Source of the DNA: Raffaelea ambrosiae
Taxonomy: Eukaryota > Ascomycota > Sordariomycetes > Ophiostomatales > Ophiostomataceae
Direction of reading: 5' to 3'
Length of the DNA stretch: 64,000 nt
Assembly: GCA_002778195.1 (NCBI GenBank)
Contig: PCDI01000007.1
Coordinates: forward strand, 977,127 to 1,041,126
How positions within the stretch are numbered: position 1 is the first letter of the stretch; every line of letters starts with the position of its first letter. Below are positions 21,393 through 32,074 of this stretch, piece after piece. The notes beneath the pieces were generated by a model. It ran no database searches. It was not told the DNA's origin and worked only from the letters and a program-made list of their open reading frames with translations. The position numbers were made by a program, and so were the translations under genes.

Positions 21393-22298
21393 TTACTTCA
21401 GCTCAAAGCCCCGGCTGTGCAGCGCCTCCCGCAGCTGGTGCCGGCCCTCCATCTCGTCCAGCGCGGCCACCCGCTGGGCCGACCGCGCCGCCCACGGCGC
21501 CTGCTCGTCCCGCTCCTGGTTCGCGTTGAAGACGCTCATCACCCGGTTGTACGTCGCCACGTGCGCCCGCTGCGCCGTGCCGTCGCCCGGCTGCCACTGC
21601 TCGTGGTGCACGACCGCGGCGGCCGGCAGGCGGGGCTTCACGGGCGCGCCGGCCGCGGTCTCGGGGTGCGCGTGCGCGCGGTCCGCCACGCCGACGGACA
21701 GCCCCAGCAGGGCGACGCAGCGGTCCGGCAGGCCCAGCAGGGCGGCCACCTCGCGCGGGTGGTTGCGCGCCGAGCCCACGTAGCAGGTGCCCAGCCCGAG
21801 CGCCTCGGCGGCCACGACGGCGTTTTGCGCGGCCAGGGCGGCGTCCACCGACGCCATGACGAACATTTCCAGGTACCCGAGACAGATCCCGGGTGTCGTC
21901 GTCTGGTGGTCGAGCTGGAGCTGGCCCAGGCGGTTCAGGTCGGCCACGAACAGCAGAAACAGGGGCGCCTGGCGGACAAAGTCCTGGTCGCCGCTGAGCG
22001 CGGCCAGCCGGTCCTTGCGCGCCGGGTCCTGGACGACGACGATGCTGTACGTCTGCAGGTTGCACGACGAGGCCGCGCTCTGGGCGGCGGCCACGAGGAC
22101 GTCGAGGGTGCCCGGGGGCAGCGGCTGGTCGGCGGCAAAGTGGCGCACCGACTTGTGGGCGAGCAGCGTGGCCAGGGCCGGTGCCGTAGCCGGGAGTGCG
22201 CCCAGGTCGGCCGCACCGGCACTGTTGCTGGCCACACTCTTGCCCGCCGCAGAGGTCTCGCCGTAGCGAGCGGCAATCAGCGCAGGGAGGTCAGACAT
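21393..22298 (-). CDS. NfsA-like flavin nitroreductase
   Basis: FMN-dependent nitroreductase/FMN-oxidoreductase fold, about 301 aa from the Met at 22298 (MSDLPALI); the frame is open further upstream but without similarity. Conserved NfsA-type blocks: HKSVRHFAADQPLPPGTLDVLVAAAQSA (in parts HKSVRHF, AAQSAASS), LQTYSIVVVQD, CYVGSARNHPREVAALLGLP and KPRLPAAAVVHHEQW. Bacterial NfsA is about 240 aa, so this one has a longer N-terminus and an Arg/Glu-rich C-terminal tail. Such enzymes reduce nitro groups, quinones or flavins with NADPH. In this setting it might act on a quinonoid or N-oxidised intermediate, or supply reduced flavin. No targeting signal is visible. Confidence 0.88.
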   Translation of the reverse strand: MSDLPALIAARYGETSAAGKSVASNSAGAADLGALPATAPALATLLAHKSVRHFAADQPLPPGTLDVLVAAAQSAASSCNLQTYSIVVVQDPARKDRLAALSGDQDFVRQAPLFLLFVADLNRLGQLQLDHQTTTPGICLGYLEMFVMASVDAALAAQNAVVAAEALGLGTCYVGSARNHPREVAALLGLPDRCVALLGLSVGVADRAHAHPETAAGAPVKPRLPAAAVVHHEQWQPGDGTAQRAHVATYNRVMSVFNANQERDEQAPWAARSAQRVAALDEMEGRHQLREALHSRGFELK

Positions 22299-22609
22299 GG
22301 CGAAGAGGGGACAGGCGGAGGCGTGGATGGGGCGTATTCTGGGAAGGAGAAAAAGAGAAAACGTTGGTGGTGCGAGATGGATTGGATCCGAGCCGGGCCT
22401 CCTATCCGGCGATAACCACGCCACGGCCCGCTCATACATCCTAGCTGTGATTTTTTTAGTACTGCCAGCACCGGGAACACCAGCTGGAAACAGGTAGCCG
22501 GACGATGGGGACGCGTGCATGTGTCTACCTGACCAGAGCCGGGACTGTCCAGCGTGTGGAACCCTTTTTATTTTTATTTTATTGAATTTATCACTCTATC
22601 CCGAGAACA
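22299..22609. other. Intergenic spacer
   Basis: About 310 bases between tandem minus-strand genes: the promoter of the nitroreductase and the 3' end of the hydrolase. A T-rich run lies near 22564-22586. No gene. Confidence 0.45.
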
Positions 22610-23293
22610 TCAAGGCCACCCGCGCTGCATCACCTCGATCGCCTCCGCCTCCCCGACCACATCGGCAAACCGCGCATCCAGGTCAAAGAGCGTCGCCCGC
22701 TGGATCTCCATGCTGCGGTCGCCGCTCGCTTCTTCGACCACCATGCACCGGAACCCGTACCCGCAGGCGTCCACCGCGGTCGCGCGCACGCAGCCGCTCG
22801 TGCTGACGCCGCCCAGCACAATGGTGTCCACGCCGCGCGCCTGCAGCTGGCCGGCCAGGTTGGTGGCCAGGAAGCCGCTGGGGTTGCGCTTGAGCACCAC
22901 CGTCTCCTTGTCGGCGCGGTCCCAGTCGGGCGTCAGCCCCGGCATCCACGCGTCCATGCCGCGCGTGTCGCCCTCCTGCCAGATGCTCATCCCGGGCGAC
23001 TTCTTGTACATGACGCCGCTGTCGACCATGGCCGGGTGGGTGTAGTGCACCTGGCACCAGACCACGGGCAGGTTGGCCGCCCGCGCGGCGGCCACCAGAC
23101 GGATCATGCTGTCGGGCGCGGCCGCGCCCGCCGGGTCGCCGAGGAGGGACAGGTGGGAGTCCTCGTGCCAGTAGGCCCGGCAGACGTCGATGAGGACGAG
23201 CGCGGGCTTCTGGCCCCAGCCGAGACGCTGGTGGAAGCCGGCGGCCTTGGAGGCGGCATAGTACGGGTGGGAGGCGACGAGAGCCGTAGGCAT
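22610..23293 (-). CDS. Isochorismatase-fold amidase, N-carbamoylsarcosine-amidase-like
   Basis: Cysteine hydrolase of about 227 aa from the Met at 23293. The triad of the family is intact: Asp in VLIDVCRAYW, Lys in VVLKRNPSGF and Cys in GGVSTSGCVRAT, with the usual cis-peptide context before the cysteine. The opening LGWGQKPALVLIDVCRAYW matches the N-carbamoylsarcosine amidase subgroup, which releases sarcosine, CO2 and ammonia from N-carbamoylsarcosine during creatinine breakdown; ureidoacrylate and maleamate amidases are relatives. Three GATA-type sites lie 170-295 bases upstream. It is followed on the same strand by the nitroreductase. A related protein lacking the cysteine lies at 32437-33289. 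Confidence 0.9.
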   Translation of the reverse strand: MPTALVASHPYYAASKAAGFHQRLGWGQKPALVLIDVCRAYWHEDSHLSLLGDPAGAAAPDSMIRLVAAARAANLPVVWCQVHYTHPAMVDSGVMYKKSPGMSIWQEGDTRGMDAWMPGLTPDWDRADKETVVLKRNPSGFLATNLAGQLQARGVDTIVLGGVSTSGCVRATAVDACGYGFRCMVVEEASGDRSMEIQRATLFDLDARFADVVGEAEAIEVMQRGWP

Positions 23294-23463
23294 GATGAGG
23301 GGGTCCAAAAGAGGACAAGAAGACGGAAAATGCAAATTAAAGACCGTATGCGAATGAAAGAGAACGGTATGGCGAAGCAGAACGAACGGCTGGTGACGAC
23401 AGCAGGCACAATGTCGCATTCTCATATAGTCGCACGCAGCCCAGCCAATTGTTGCGCGTCCAT

Positions 23464-23590
23464 TGGCTTTATCAAGTCTCTGGATCCGTGACATTCCCCC
23501 TATCCCAGGGAGGCGGCGGGTCCGGCACAAGTTCGGCCGGCATTTTCTACACCAGGGAGGCGCTGATAAACAGAGTCGCCCGTTTATCTT
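23464..23590. promoter_or_regulatory. Cluster of three GATA-type sites upstream of the amidase
   Basis: TTTATCAAG near 23468, TGATAA at 23564-23569 and TTATC at 23584-23588 lie within about 125 bases. GATA factors of the AreA/NIT2 type bind HGATAR sites, often paired, to switch on nitrogen-scavenging genes. Spacing and location fit, but GATA cores are frequent by chance. Confidence 0.45.
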
Positions 23591-23873
23591 GACCATCGGA
23601 CTCCCAGCCCTGCACGGCTGCTGCTGTCTTTGCGACAATCCTTTTCCAGGGTATCTGCAGGCTCGGATTTTCTATCTTTTTGATTTTGTTCGTTTCTTGG
23701 CAGACAAAGAATGACCAGCGACCACACAGTCATGGGGTCCATGTTACAATCTGCCATCTTGGCAGCCACAAAACCAGCGTCCCTACGGTCCCTCTATGTC
23801 TCCCACCTTTCCTGCTGCCTCTCCTTCCTGGGGCTAGAGCCAACCCACTCCACCCCCCCCCCCCCCCCTTCAC

Positions 23874-25425
23874 CTAGACCCGTCCGCGGATCTTCACCTC
23901 CAGGGCTCGCAGAGGCAGGAAAATCAGCAGCGCCAGCACCAGCGCAAACTCAAAGCCCAGATCGCCGGTGACCTTGGCAATGGGCCCCGTGTACCACGCC
24001 TGGTTCATGGACGGCACGACCAGGCCGAAGGGGACGACCTGCGCGGCCAGCGCCGGCAGGCCGGTGGGCAGCGCGCGGGCGGTGTTCCAGATGCTCGGGT
24101 CCAGGTTGCTGGCGCGGTTGCGGCGGAAGACGAACCACTCGGCCAGCAGGATGGCGGTGAAGGCGGCGGACCAGTAGCCGATGACGCCCATGAAGTTTTC
24201 GAGCGAGTCGTAAAAGGACTCGGCGGCCTTGATGCCGACGCCAATGTCGATGGCGGTGATGGCCAGCACGAAGGCGATGCGGGGGATGCGCACGAGCAGG
24301 GGCCAGATGATCTGGAAGTCGAGCGAGATGGAGTAGAAGCCCGGCGACACCTGGGCGACGACGCTCAGGGCCAGCAGCACGGCGACGAACTTGCCGAAGC
24401 CGCCCAGCGGCTGCAGCATGGCCACGAGCACGCCGCCGACGGAGTCGCGGTCGTTGCCGGCGGCCCAGGCGGGGATGTTGGGCACGGCGCCGCCGATGGC
24501 GGCGCCCACGGTCATGAGCAGGATGGAGGGCAGGCAGATGCCCATCCAGGCGTAGAGGAAAATGCGCAGGCGCGGGGGGCGCGGGCCCATGTAGACGGCA
24601 ATGTCGCCGATGGTGGTGCTGTAGGGCAGCATGTAGCCGGCGATGAGGCTGATGAAGGTGATGGCGGTGGGGCCGTCGGTGGCCTGGCCGGGGACGACCT
24701 GGCGGTGCAGCTTGCTGCCGCCGGCGCCGACGGTGATGACGATGGCGACGAGGGCGGGGATCCAGGCCCAGCGCTCGTAGTGGTGGATGGCCTGGAAGCC
24801 GCCGAGGGCGGGGACCATGGCGCAGACGGCGACGATGACGATGCCGGTGGTGGAGGTGATGTGGTCGCCGGAGACGGCGGCGAGGGTCTGGCCGGCGGTG
24901 ACGAGACAGATGATCTGGTAGCCGCAGAGGGTGCACATGTTGAGGACGGCGGGCAGGATGTTGGGGTAGAGGCCGAAGCAGTAGCGGGACTGGACGAGCT
25001 GGCGCATGCCGGTCTGGGGGCTGATGGTCTCGATGAAGGCGGGGGGGATGCACATGAGCAGGGAGAAGAAGAGGATGATGAGGGAGGTGTCGCGGAGGCT
25101 CATGCCGTAGGAGAGGGTGCCGAGCATGCCGGTGACGATTCTGGGATGTGAGCCAAACAATTCGAGCGAGCGAGGAAAAGAAGAAAAGACATATTCGAGC
25201 GAGCGAAGCGAGCGAGGAAAGAAAAAAAGACATATTCGAGTGAGCGAAGCGAGCGAGGAAAGAAAAAAAGACATATTCGAGTGAGCGAAGCGAGCGAGGA
25301 AAAAAGAAAAAGAAAGAAAACATATTCGAGCGAGCGAAGCGAGCGAGGAAAAAAAGAAANNNNNNNNNNNNNNNNNNNNNNNNNNNNNNNNNNNNNNNNN
25401 NNNNNNNNNNNNNNNNNNNNNNNNN

Positions 25426-25462
<37 letters not shown>

Positions 25463-25742
25463 ACGGGAGAGGACACAGCAAACTGGTGCACCACACAGTA
25501 AAGATCTTGTTAAAGGCCGAGTCGGTCCGCAGCTCTTCCGGCACGGGCTGCACGCCGCGCATCTCGACGCCGGATGCCAGAAAATGCCACACCTTGCGGT
25601 GCAGCGGACGCGGCGCGAGCGGACGCGAGTCGCCCTCGGCGACCTCGACGTCGGACGGGATCGACTGGACCTTTTCGGTCTTTTCCCGCGTCTCCGCCCT
25701 CTCGAGGTCGGGCGGGGCCCAGTTGTTGGTGGAGGCTGCCAT
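23874..25742 (-). CDS. NCS1 family purine-cytosine-type permease
   Basis: Two exons: complement(25465-25742) and complement(23874-25140); the 324-base intron contains a minisatellite and the assembly gap, and the flanking phases close (GTGAGT donor, CCCAG acceptor). Product about 514 aa. The N-terminal cytosolic tail (to FNKIFTVWCTSLL) and the core TGMLGTLSYGM, CIPPAFIE, GMRQLVQSRYCFGLYPN and GYMLPYSTTIGDIAVYMGP are typical of the Fcy2/FcyB branch of the NCS1 family. About twelve hydrophobic segments follow. The family imports cytosine, purines, allantoin, hydantoins or related nitrogen rings across the plasma membrane with protons. Position beside the amidase suggests uptake of the substrate this cluster consumes. 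Confidence 0.92.
25160..25359. repeat. Intronic minisatellite, about 41-base unit
   Basis: About five imperfect tandem copies of a unit built on ATTCGAGCGAGCGAAGCGAG plus an A/G-rich tail ending in GACAT. The array lies inside the permease intron and runs directly into the assembly gap, so the true copy number is unknown. Within it are short AGCGAGCGA sub-repeats. Confidence 0.9.
25360..25425. other. Assembly gap (N run)
   Basis: Sixty-six unknown bases inside the permease intron, flanked by the minisatellite on one side and an A34 tract (25426-25459) on the other. The real gap size may differ. Confidence 0.99.
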
Positions 25743-26446
25743 GACCGGCGATGGTGCGTGGACAAAGGTGTGTCTCTGGCGCGGGCAGAGAGGCTATGGA
25801 GGCGATGTACGACGTGCTTTCCTTCCCCTTTGACCGAGTCTGGAAAAAAAAAAAAACACAGGCACCGCCCACGCACGCACACGACACACACGCGAGTTTC
25901 GTTATATGTCCTTCACCACATCGTGGCCATGGATACCCAGCCATGGACACCGACCAACGTTCATGGCCGACCTGTGTGATTGCGAAGCTAATCCAAGCTA
26001 AACTGCCTATCTGAAAAAGACTGCCGGAGACACTGCCGTGCAGTCCGAGATAAAAACCATGGGAAATGATAAAGAAGGCGCAAGATAACATGGGTTTGGG
26101 GGGGGAGGGCACGTCCTGTTGCAAGATATCCCCAATACAACATGACGAGATGGCACAGGACGCCACACACACCGTCCGAGACTAAAAGAATAGCTTGTTT
26201 CTCCAGATAACGCTTCGCTAGTGGAGTCCACACGTCCACGAGCCGGGGCCCGCTGGGACCAATCGTCTACAGGCCGTTACGAAGGAGGGATGTCTGTCCG
26301 ATGGAAGAGTGTCTTTGGTCCCATACATACAGAGTAGATAATCAACTACTGGCTTGGCATCGGCCGTTTTGGGCGTGTTCCTCTCTACTCGTACACTCTC
26401 GGTTCCGACCCCCCCAAATAAAGGCTGCTACATGCGCATCGCATCC
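25743..26446. other. Intergenic region, no gene seen
   Basis: About 700 bases: the permease promoter and the 3' flank of the dioxygenase-like gene. It has A13 near 25843 and G10 near 26098. No coding signal I can defend. Confidence 0.5.
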
Positions 26447-28366
26447 CTACGTGCGCATCTCCTCCTGCGGCGTGCCGCCCAGCGTGGCCAGCCCCTTGCT
26501 CGCCAGCATCTTGTTGATGGCCGGGAGGTGGTCGAGGAAGGGCGCCTGGACGTTGCTCCAGAGCTCCGGGCGCTGCGGCCGGATGCAGCTGTGCCGCTCC
26601 GTGGCAAACGTCGTCAGCGACATGTGCGAGCTGATGTGCAGCATGAACCCGAGGCTGCCCGTGCCCACGAGGACGTTCTCGAGGCTGTCGGTGGTGGCCT
26701 TGCGCCAGGCATCGTACGTTTCTTTTTGTGTTGTGCGACAAGAATTGGTTAGCCCCCCCCTGTCATCGTGCGGTGCAGGTGTGTCGTCGTGGGTCCTCCT
26801 CCTCGACCCCTACTACCCCCCCCCAAACTCACCCCCGTGCGCCATGTAGCTGTTCTCAAAGGTCAGGCCGCCGGCGACCTGCTGGCGCGAGCTGCCGCCG
26901 TATTTGCCGTAGATGAGCCCGCCCAGCTCGGTGGCCATGTTGCGGTGGTAGTACGGCGGGCGGTACGTGTTGGTGCTGGTCTGCCACTTGGGCAGGAAGG
27001 CGGCAAACTCGGTCAGCGACACGCCGGGGATCTTGGACCGCGCCATGAGCACCGTGTGCACGGTCGGGTCGACCTGTTCCTTGAGCGTCGTGTTGAACGA
27101 CACAAAGTGGGCCAGCTCGTACTTGTACGGGGCATAGCTGGTCCGTCAGTGACAGAGAGACAGAGACAAAGAGCAAAGAGATAAAGAAGAGGAAAACAGG
27201 GACAACAAACGGGGCCACCCACTTTCCATGCCAGGCCACCACGTCAAAAGGCGTCCACGCCTGCTCGTAGGCATACAGCTTGCCGGCCAGCTTGTGCACA
27301 ATGGTCCAGTCGGCGCTGCTGTCCAGGTCGAAGCTGGCCACGGGCGTCTTGAAGTCCTTGGGCAGCGCCATGCCGTTGCTGCCCAGCGGGCCCAGCTCCG
27401 GCAGCTCGTAGTGCGCCCCGTAGATCTCCTGCACGTAGCCGCGCGCCGCCCCGTCCGGCAGCGACACCCTCCAGCGCAGCCCCGCCTGCACGACGCAGAT
27501 CTCGCCGGGCGCCACCAGCATGCGGCCGAGCTCCGTCTGGATGTCCAGGCGGCCCTCGTTGGGGATGATCAGAAAGTCGCCGTCGTTGTTGCAAAACGCC
27601 TCGCGGCCCATGCTCTGGTTGGCCGCGTACATGTGCACGGCGATGCCCTCCTTGGTCGTCGGGTCGCCGTGGCCGCACATGGTCTTGAGGCCCGACACAA
27701 ACGTCGCCGTGGCGGCCGGTGCCGCGGGGATGTCCAGGGGGCCCCATGTGTAGCTGAGCGGGTTGTACTGGACCGACGGGTTCATGGGCGAGAAGCAGGC
27801 CTGGATGTCGTCGTTGGCCGCCATGGCATGCAGAGGGCGATGGGCCACCGAGGGCCGGATGCGATACATCCATCTGGGGGGTTAGCAATGTTTTCTCCCA
27901 TTTTTTTCATTTTTTTCATTTTGTTCATTTTGTTCATTTTGTTTTCATTTTTTTTTTCATTTTTATTTTTTCATTTTTTCATTTTTTCATTTTGTTCATT
28001 TTTTGTTCTGTTCCTTCCGTCCGTTCTCGTCCACTTACACGTGTGACAGCGACTGGCGCGGTGAGATGAACGACGTTCCGTTCAGCTGCTCCGAGTACAG
28101 GTCAAAGGGGCTCTTCTGCGGCACATTGCGGCCACATTCGGGCAGTGCTCCGGGTCTTTGGTCTCGTCAGTGCCGGGCCTCGACGTCCACGGCTCCCCAT
28201 CCACGCCAAGGCAGGGGCACAACACAACTAACATGGCTTCGGACGAGAACCGGTTTCCAAACCCTTGCATGTACCGGTACGGATCGCTGTCGGCGGGTTG
28301 GTAGATGAAGCCCTCGGACGCGGAGCGCCCGAAAGCCGGCGAGGCGGCAGTCGGCGGCAGAGCCAT
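26447..28366 (-). CDS. Homogentisate 1,2-dioxygenase-like protein (divergent)
   Basis: Five exons: complement(28233-28366), (28039-28155), (27223-27873), (26833-27137), (26447-26721); all phases close, about 493 aa. The overall fold of homogentisate dioxygenase is clear: YMQGFGNRFSSEA, GALPECGRNVPQKSPF, YRIRPSVAHRP, GDFLIIPNEGRL, AWHGNYAPYKYEL (catalytic His region) and RPPYYHRNMATELGGLI (iron His and Glu). The block that normally reads SLHSTMTPHG is here TFENSYMAHG, so the first histidine is replaced by Glu while the last iron-binding His remains. The true enzyme opens the ring of homogentisate in tyrosine and phenylalanine breakdown in the cytosol. The changed pocket suggests a different hydroquinone- or catechol-type substrate. 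It is divergent from a Zn2Cys6 regulator. Confidence 0.9.
27897..28009. repeat. T-rich TTTTTTCAT repeat in dioxygenase-like gene intron
   Basis: Degenerate repeats of TTTTTTCAT/TTTTGTTCAT fill most of the 165-base intron 27874-28038. On the coding (minus) strand this is an A-rich ATGAAAA repeat, an unusual intron filler. Confidence 0.8.
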
Positions 28367-28999
28367 GGCCTCGCCAGGAGAGGGAACGTGTTCGCCCATA
28401 TTTTGCTTGGGCCGAAGGAGGACCACGATATCGAAGCAGATGCCAAGCCAACAAAAGGGTTATCGGTTTCTCTGTTTCTCGGATTCTCGGACGGTCTGCT
28501 TATGTGGCTCTGATTTTCCGATTCTCTGCTTTCTGACTCTCTGGTTCTCTGTCTGAACGAAGTGGGTTTAATAATTCTTCTCCCCAAATCGCGCAGCATT
28601 CACACAACCACTGCCTTGCCCGTTCCGCCACGCAAACCCGTCGACTTGGCCAGGCCTCTCCTCCCAATCTGCCGGGCGGGGTCGGCGATGGTGGGTGTAG
28701 TCGCGTTCCTGATAAGAGAATCCCCGGCTTGCGAAATTGCCGGCCGCCAAAGGCAATCGTCCCCCCTGATTATCCCCCCTTTCCCCCCTGTCGGATGATG
28801 GCCACCTTTATCAAGGATGTATGCACTGCGCGGCAGGCAGTTATCCTCCGGCAGGCAATCTTTTAAAGCATGGCCTTCCTGCCGCCGTCCTCCCGGCACC
28901 CGCCCCCAACCACAACGAATTGTGCCGGATCCCACTGGCTTGCACCTCGGCCACTGTTGTGTCTTTTTCCTGTGTCTTTTGCTTGTGTCATTTCTCGGC
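28367..28999. promoter_or_regulatory. Divergent promoter with GATA-type sites
   Basis: About 630 bases between the dioxygenase-like gene and the regulator. GATA-type cores occur at 28710-28716 (TGATAAG), 28806-28813 (CTTTATCA) and 28840-28846 (GTTATCC). The TTCTCTG/ATTCTC repeats at 28460-28560 are low complexity. A regulator divergent from an enzyme gene often controls it. Confidence 0.5.
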
Positions 29000-31900
29000 A
29001 TGCGGAACGACCTGCCGTCGATGGACTGCCACGAAGATGCGGCCCACCAACGCGTCAAGCTGACCCGGGCGAGCGTCGCCTGCCGGAGGTGCGTGTTCCC
29101 ATGTCCTGCCGTCTTGGAGGGACTTGTCATTGGACCGCAGTCTTGCGGAGAAGCGGACTGGCGTAGATGCATGCTGTCTCGTGTCTGGTCTGTGTGCTGA
29201 CATGGCGCCACCAGGTGCCGCCGCCTGCGGACCAAGTGCGTGACCCGGGACGGAAAGCTTCCCTGCCATGGCTGCCAGAAAGCCGGGCCCGACACGGCGT
29301 CTGAATGGTAGGGTACACAACTTGCCGTCCTTGCGAGGCCACGCTGACGAGCCGTCTTCCAGTTACCTGCCCGCACGTGGACACAGCCATTATGATAGGG
29401 GGGTAGGGACTGTTTTCCTCGTGCTAGTCTCTGTGCGTCTTGGGATGGCGTCCTTGGCCAGGCCTGCGCTGACTGGCCACTGTAGTTCCGGGTCGACAAA
29501 GCCAGCAAGTCCGCCAACGGTGGCAGTCGTACACCCGAGCCCCATCCGCCCCATCCGTCGCCCCCAGAAGATGGCGCCCGTCCTCCATCCGCAGGTGGCC
29601 CTGCCGTCTTGTCACCGGCCATGTAAGCCACCGGACAGCCTCGCGTGTATGCCATCAGGAGCCCATGTATTGATCAAGTGCATGCCAGAGCCACCCAAGA
29701 GGCGCTGCCCCCCCTCCGCGAGATCATCGACGGCTTCAAGGCGATGTGGACCAGCTGCTTCCAAGTCGGGTTCATCTCCCGGCGCCTGTTCCTGGAGAGG
29801 CTGTCGCAGGATGTGGACTCGGTGCCTCTGTTTCTCATCCTGGCCACCCTGGCCGTCTCGTGCCGCTTTACACCCAGCCTCATCCGCCGCTACGGCAGCA
29901 GCCAGGCCGCCAGCGAGTACTTTATGCAGCAGGCCTCGAGCCTGGTGTACAGCGCCATGTACAGCCCGACGCTGGAGAATGTGCAGTCGTTTCTCATGCT
30001 GGCCCTGGCCGAATGGGGGCACGGGGACAAGATCCGAAGCTCGGTGAGTGCTGTCCGGGGCCCCGTGTACACAAAGGGCAACAGACTGACCACTGCCATA
30101 TAGACACACATGGGCATAGCCGTCAGAAGTAGGTGCAAAGAAAAAAAGACAAAAGAAAAAAAGAAAAAAAAAAGAGCTTATGGGGCCACGATGCATCGAC
30201 ACCTGGACGTGCACAAACGGCTGACTCTCTTTTCCCCCTTTTGCTTGTTCCAGTGGCCGGTTTGCTGCGACTGCACCGGGAAGAAACATACAACCTGGCG
30301 CCCCACGCCACGGCCTACGAGATTGTCAAGGCGGAAATCGCCCGGCGCACATTCTGGGTCTTGGAGAGTAGGTGTTTTTTTTTTTTTTTTGGTCCTTTTT
30401 CCGTCGTTTTCCGTCGTTCCATTCTCACACATCGCAGCCGAGGACAACCTCCACTCCAGCCATGCCTCGCCCGTGCCCTTCAGCCCCGACGACATCACCG
30501 CCCTCCTGCCGTGCGACGAGAGCGACTTTGCCTTTGGCCGCCGGCCCGCGGCCCGCGCCGCCATGCCGGGCACCAAGGCGGCCAAGCAGCGCCCGGGCCT
30601 GGTCATGCTCCCCCGGCGCTCCATCTTTGCCACGCTGCTGCAGGCGCACAACCTCTGGGGCCGCGTGGCCCGCAACGCGCAGCCGGCCGATCTGGCCGAT
30701 CCCGCGGACCGGGACACGGCCGACACCGACTTGTGCGGGCCGCCGCCCTGGGACGACACCAGCAGCCTGGCGTGCATGTGCCGGGTCCTGGCCGAATGGG
30801 AGCAGAACATGCCCGAGAGCCACCGGTGGAGCGTGTGGAACATGCGCGGCCACAGTGCCGAGCAGGTGCACCTGGCCTACCTGAGCATCGTCATGGTGAT
30901 ACGACTGGCCAACATTGTCGTCCGGCGGGTGCACCTAGACGTGTAAGTGGTGTAGGACAAGCAAGCCGAGAAAAAAAACAAGAAAAAGAAAAAAAAACAG
31001 ATGGCAGAGGGTGACAAAAGCTCATTTCCCCCCTTCCCAGCATGATTGCAGGAATTGCCAAGCCAGCCGACGACGAGGCGCCGGACCACTTTTGGCAGGG
31101 CGTCGCCGACGAGCTGTACGAGAATGTGCAGGGCCTGATGGAGCCCATTGACTGGTTCATGTCCAACCGCGCCGAGAACGAGGGCTTCTCGGCCATTCTT
31201 GTATGTCATTGCCCCTCAACATGTTTACCCACATACACTGACGGCGCGGGTATGCTGCAGCTGTTTTCTCTCTACACTTCGGGCACGCTGTACCTGCAAC
31301 TGATCCGGAGACCAGAACGTGAGTGGTGGAAGAAGGAAGAGGAAGAAGAAGAAGAAAGAAGGAAGAAATAAGAAAGAAAAAAAGAAGAAAGAAAAAGAAA
31401 AAGAAAAAGAAAAAGAAGAAAGAAGAAAAAAGTACGGCCTGCTGACCCCCCCAGTCTGTCCCCGGTTTGCCTCCACGGCCGAAACCAACCTGACGCGCGC
31501 TCTGTCGATGCTCGCCGAGTTCCAAGACACGTGGCCGCTGGCCTCCCGCTGGCTGGACTCGCTGACCAAGTCGGCCGCGTCGGTGCGTGGCGTGGGCCAT
31601 GCCTCCTCCTCTGCGTCGGCCCCGGAACACGGGACGGGCCAAAATGCCGCCCGGGTCGCCCGGACCACCGCTCCTGTCGTCGTGGGGGGCTGTGTTGGTC
31701 TGGACACGCCCGCCGCCGCCGCCGTGGCCGGCCCGTACCTTCCGCCGGACAACACGCAGCAGCAACAGACCCATCCCGCTTACCACGCCGAGATGGCGAC
31801 AACCACCACCCGTGCCATTGTCGACATGGCCGGCGGGGTGGCCGCAGCCGAAGACCGCTCGCTGTTTGGCAACCTGGAAATGCTGAGCGCGGCGGCCACG

Positions 31901-32074
31901 TCGACGGCGCGAAACCACCTGGTGGAGGACGACGAGCCGGCCAGGACGCGCGCGGCTACGGGGGTCGACGCGTCGTTTGAGACGGAGCTGACCGAGTTCA
32001 TGGGCACCTGGAGCTGCAGCATGATGAACGTGTGGAAGCCGTTTGACGGCGACGGCCTCTGGGGCAGCGGATGA
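29000..32074 (+). CDS. Zn2Cys6 transcription factor (many exons)
   Basis: Best model: 29000-29088, 29215-29307, 29486-29622, 29679-30043, 30104-30128, 30254-30367, 30438-30942, 31041-31200, 31261-31318, 31455-32074; about 721 aa, phases close. The zinc cluster is assembled over the first splice: ACRRCRRLRTKCVTRDG, then PCHGC, with the sixth cysteine created by the next splice (an unusual ten-residue last spacing). The fungal_trans core is clear: VGFISRRLFLERL, MGIAVRMAGLLRLHREETY, RRTFWVLETEDNL. A poly-Ala/Pro and Thr-rich C-terminal region follows. The linker exon 29486-29622 is more protein-like in another frame, so that part is uncertain. It sits between the dioxygenase-like gene and the second isochorismatase-fold gene and probably regulates this segment. 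Confidence 0.82.

Noticed and set aside
25100..25891. Open frames running through the N gap with Phe-rich or Ser-Glu-Arg repeats
   Set aside because: They are produced by the intronic minisatellite, the A tract and the unknown bases, not by a protein-coding gene.
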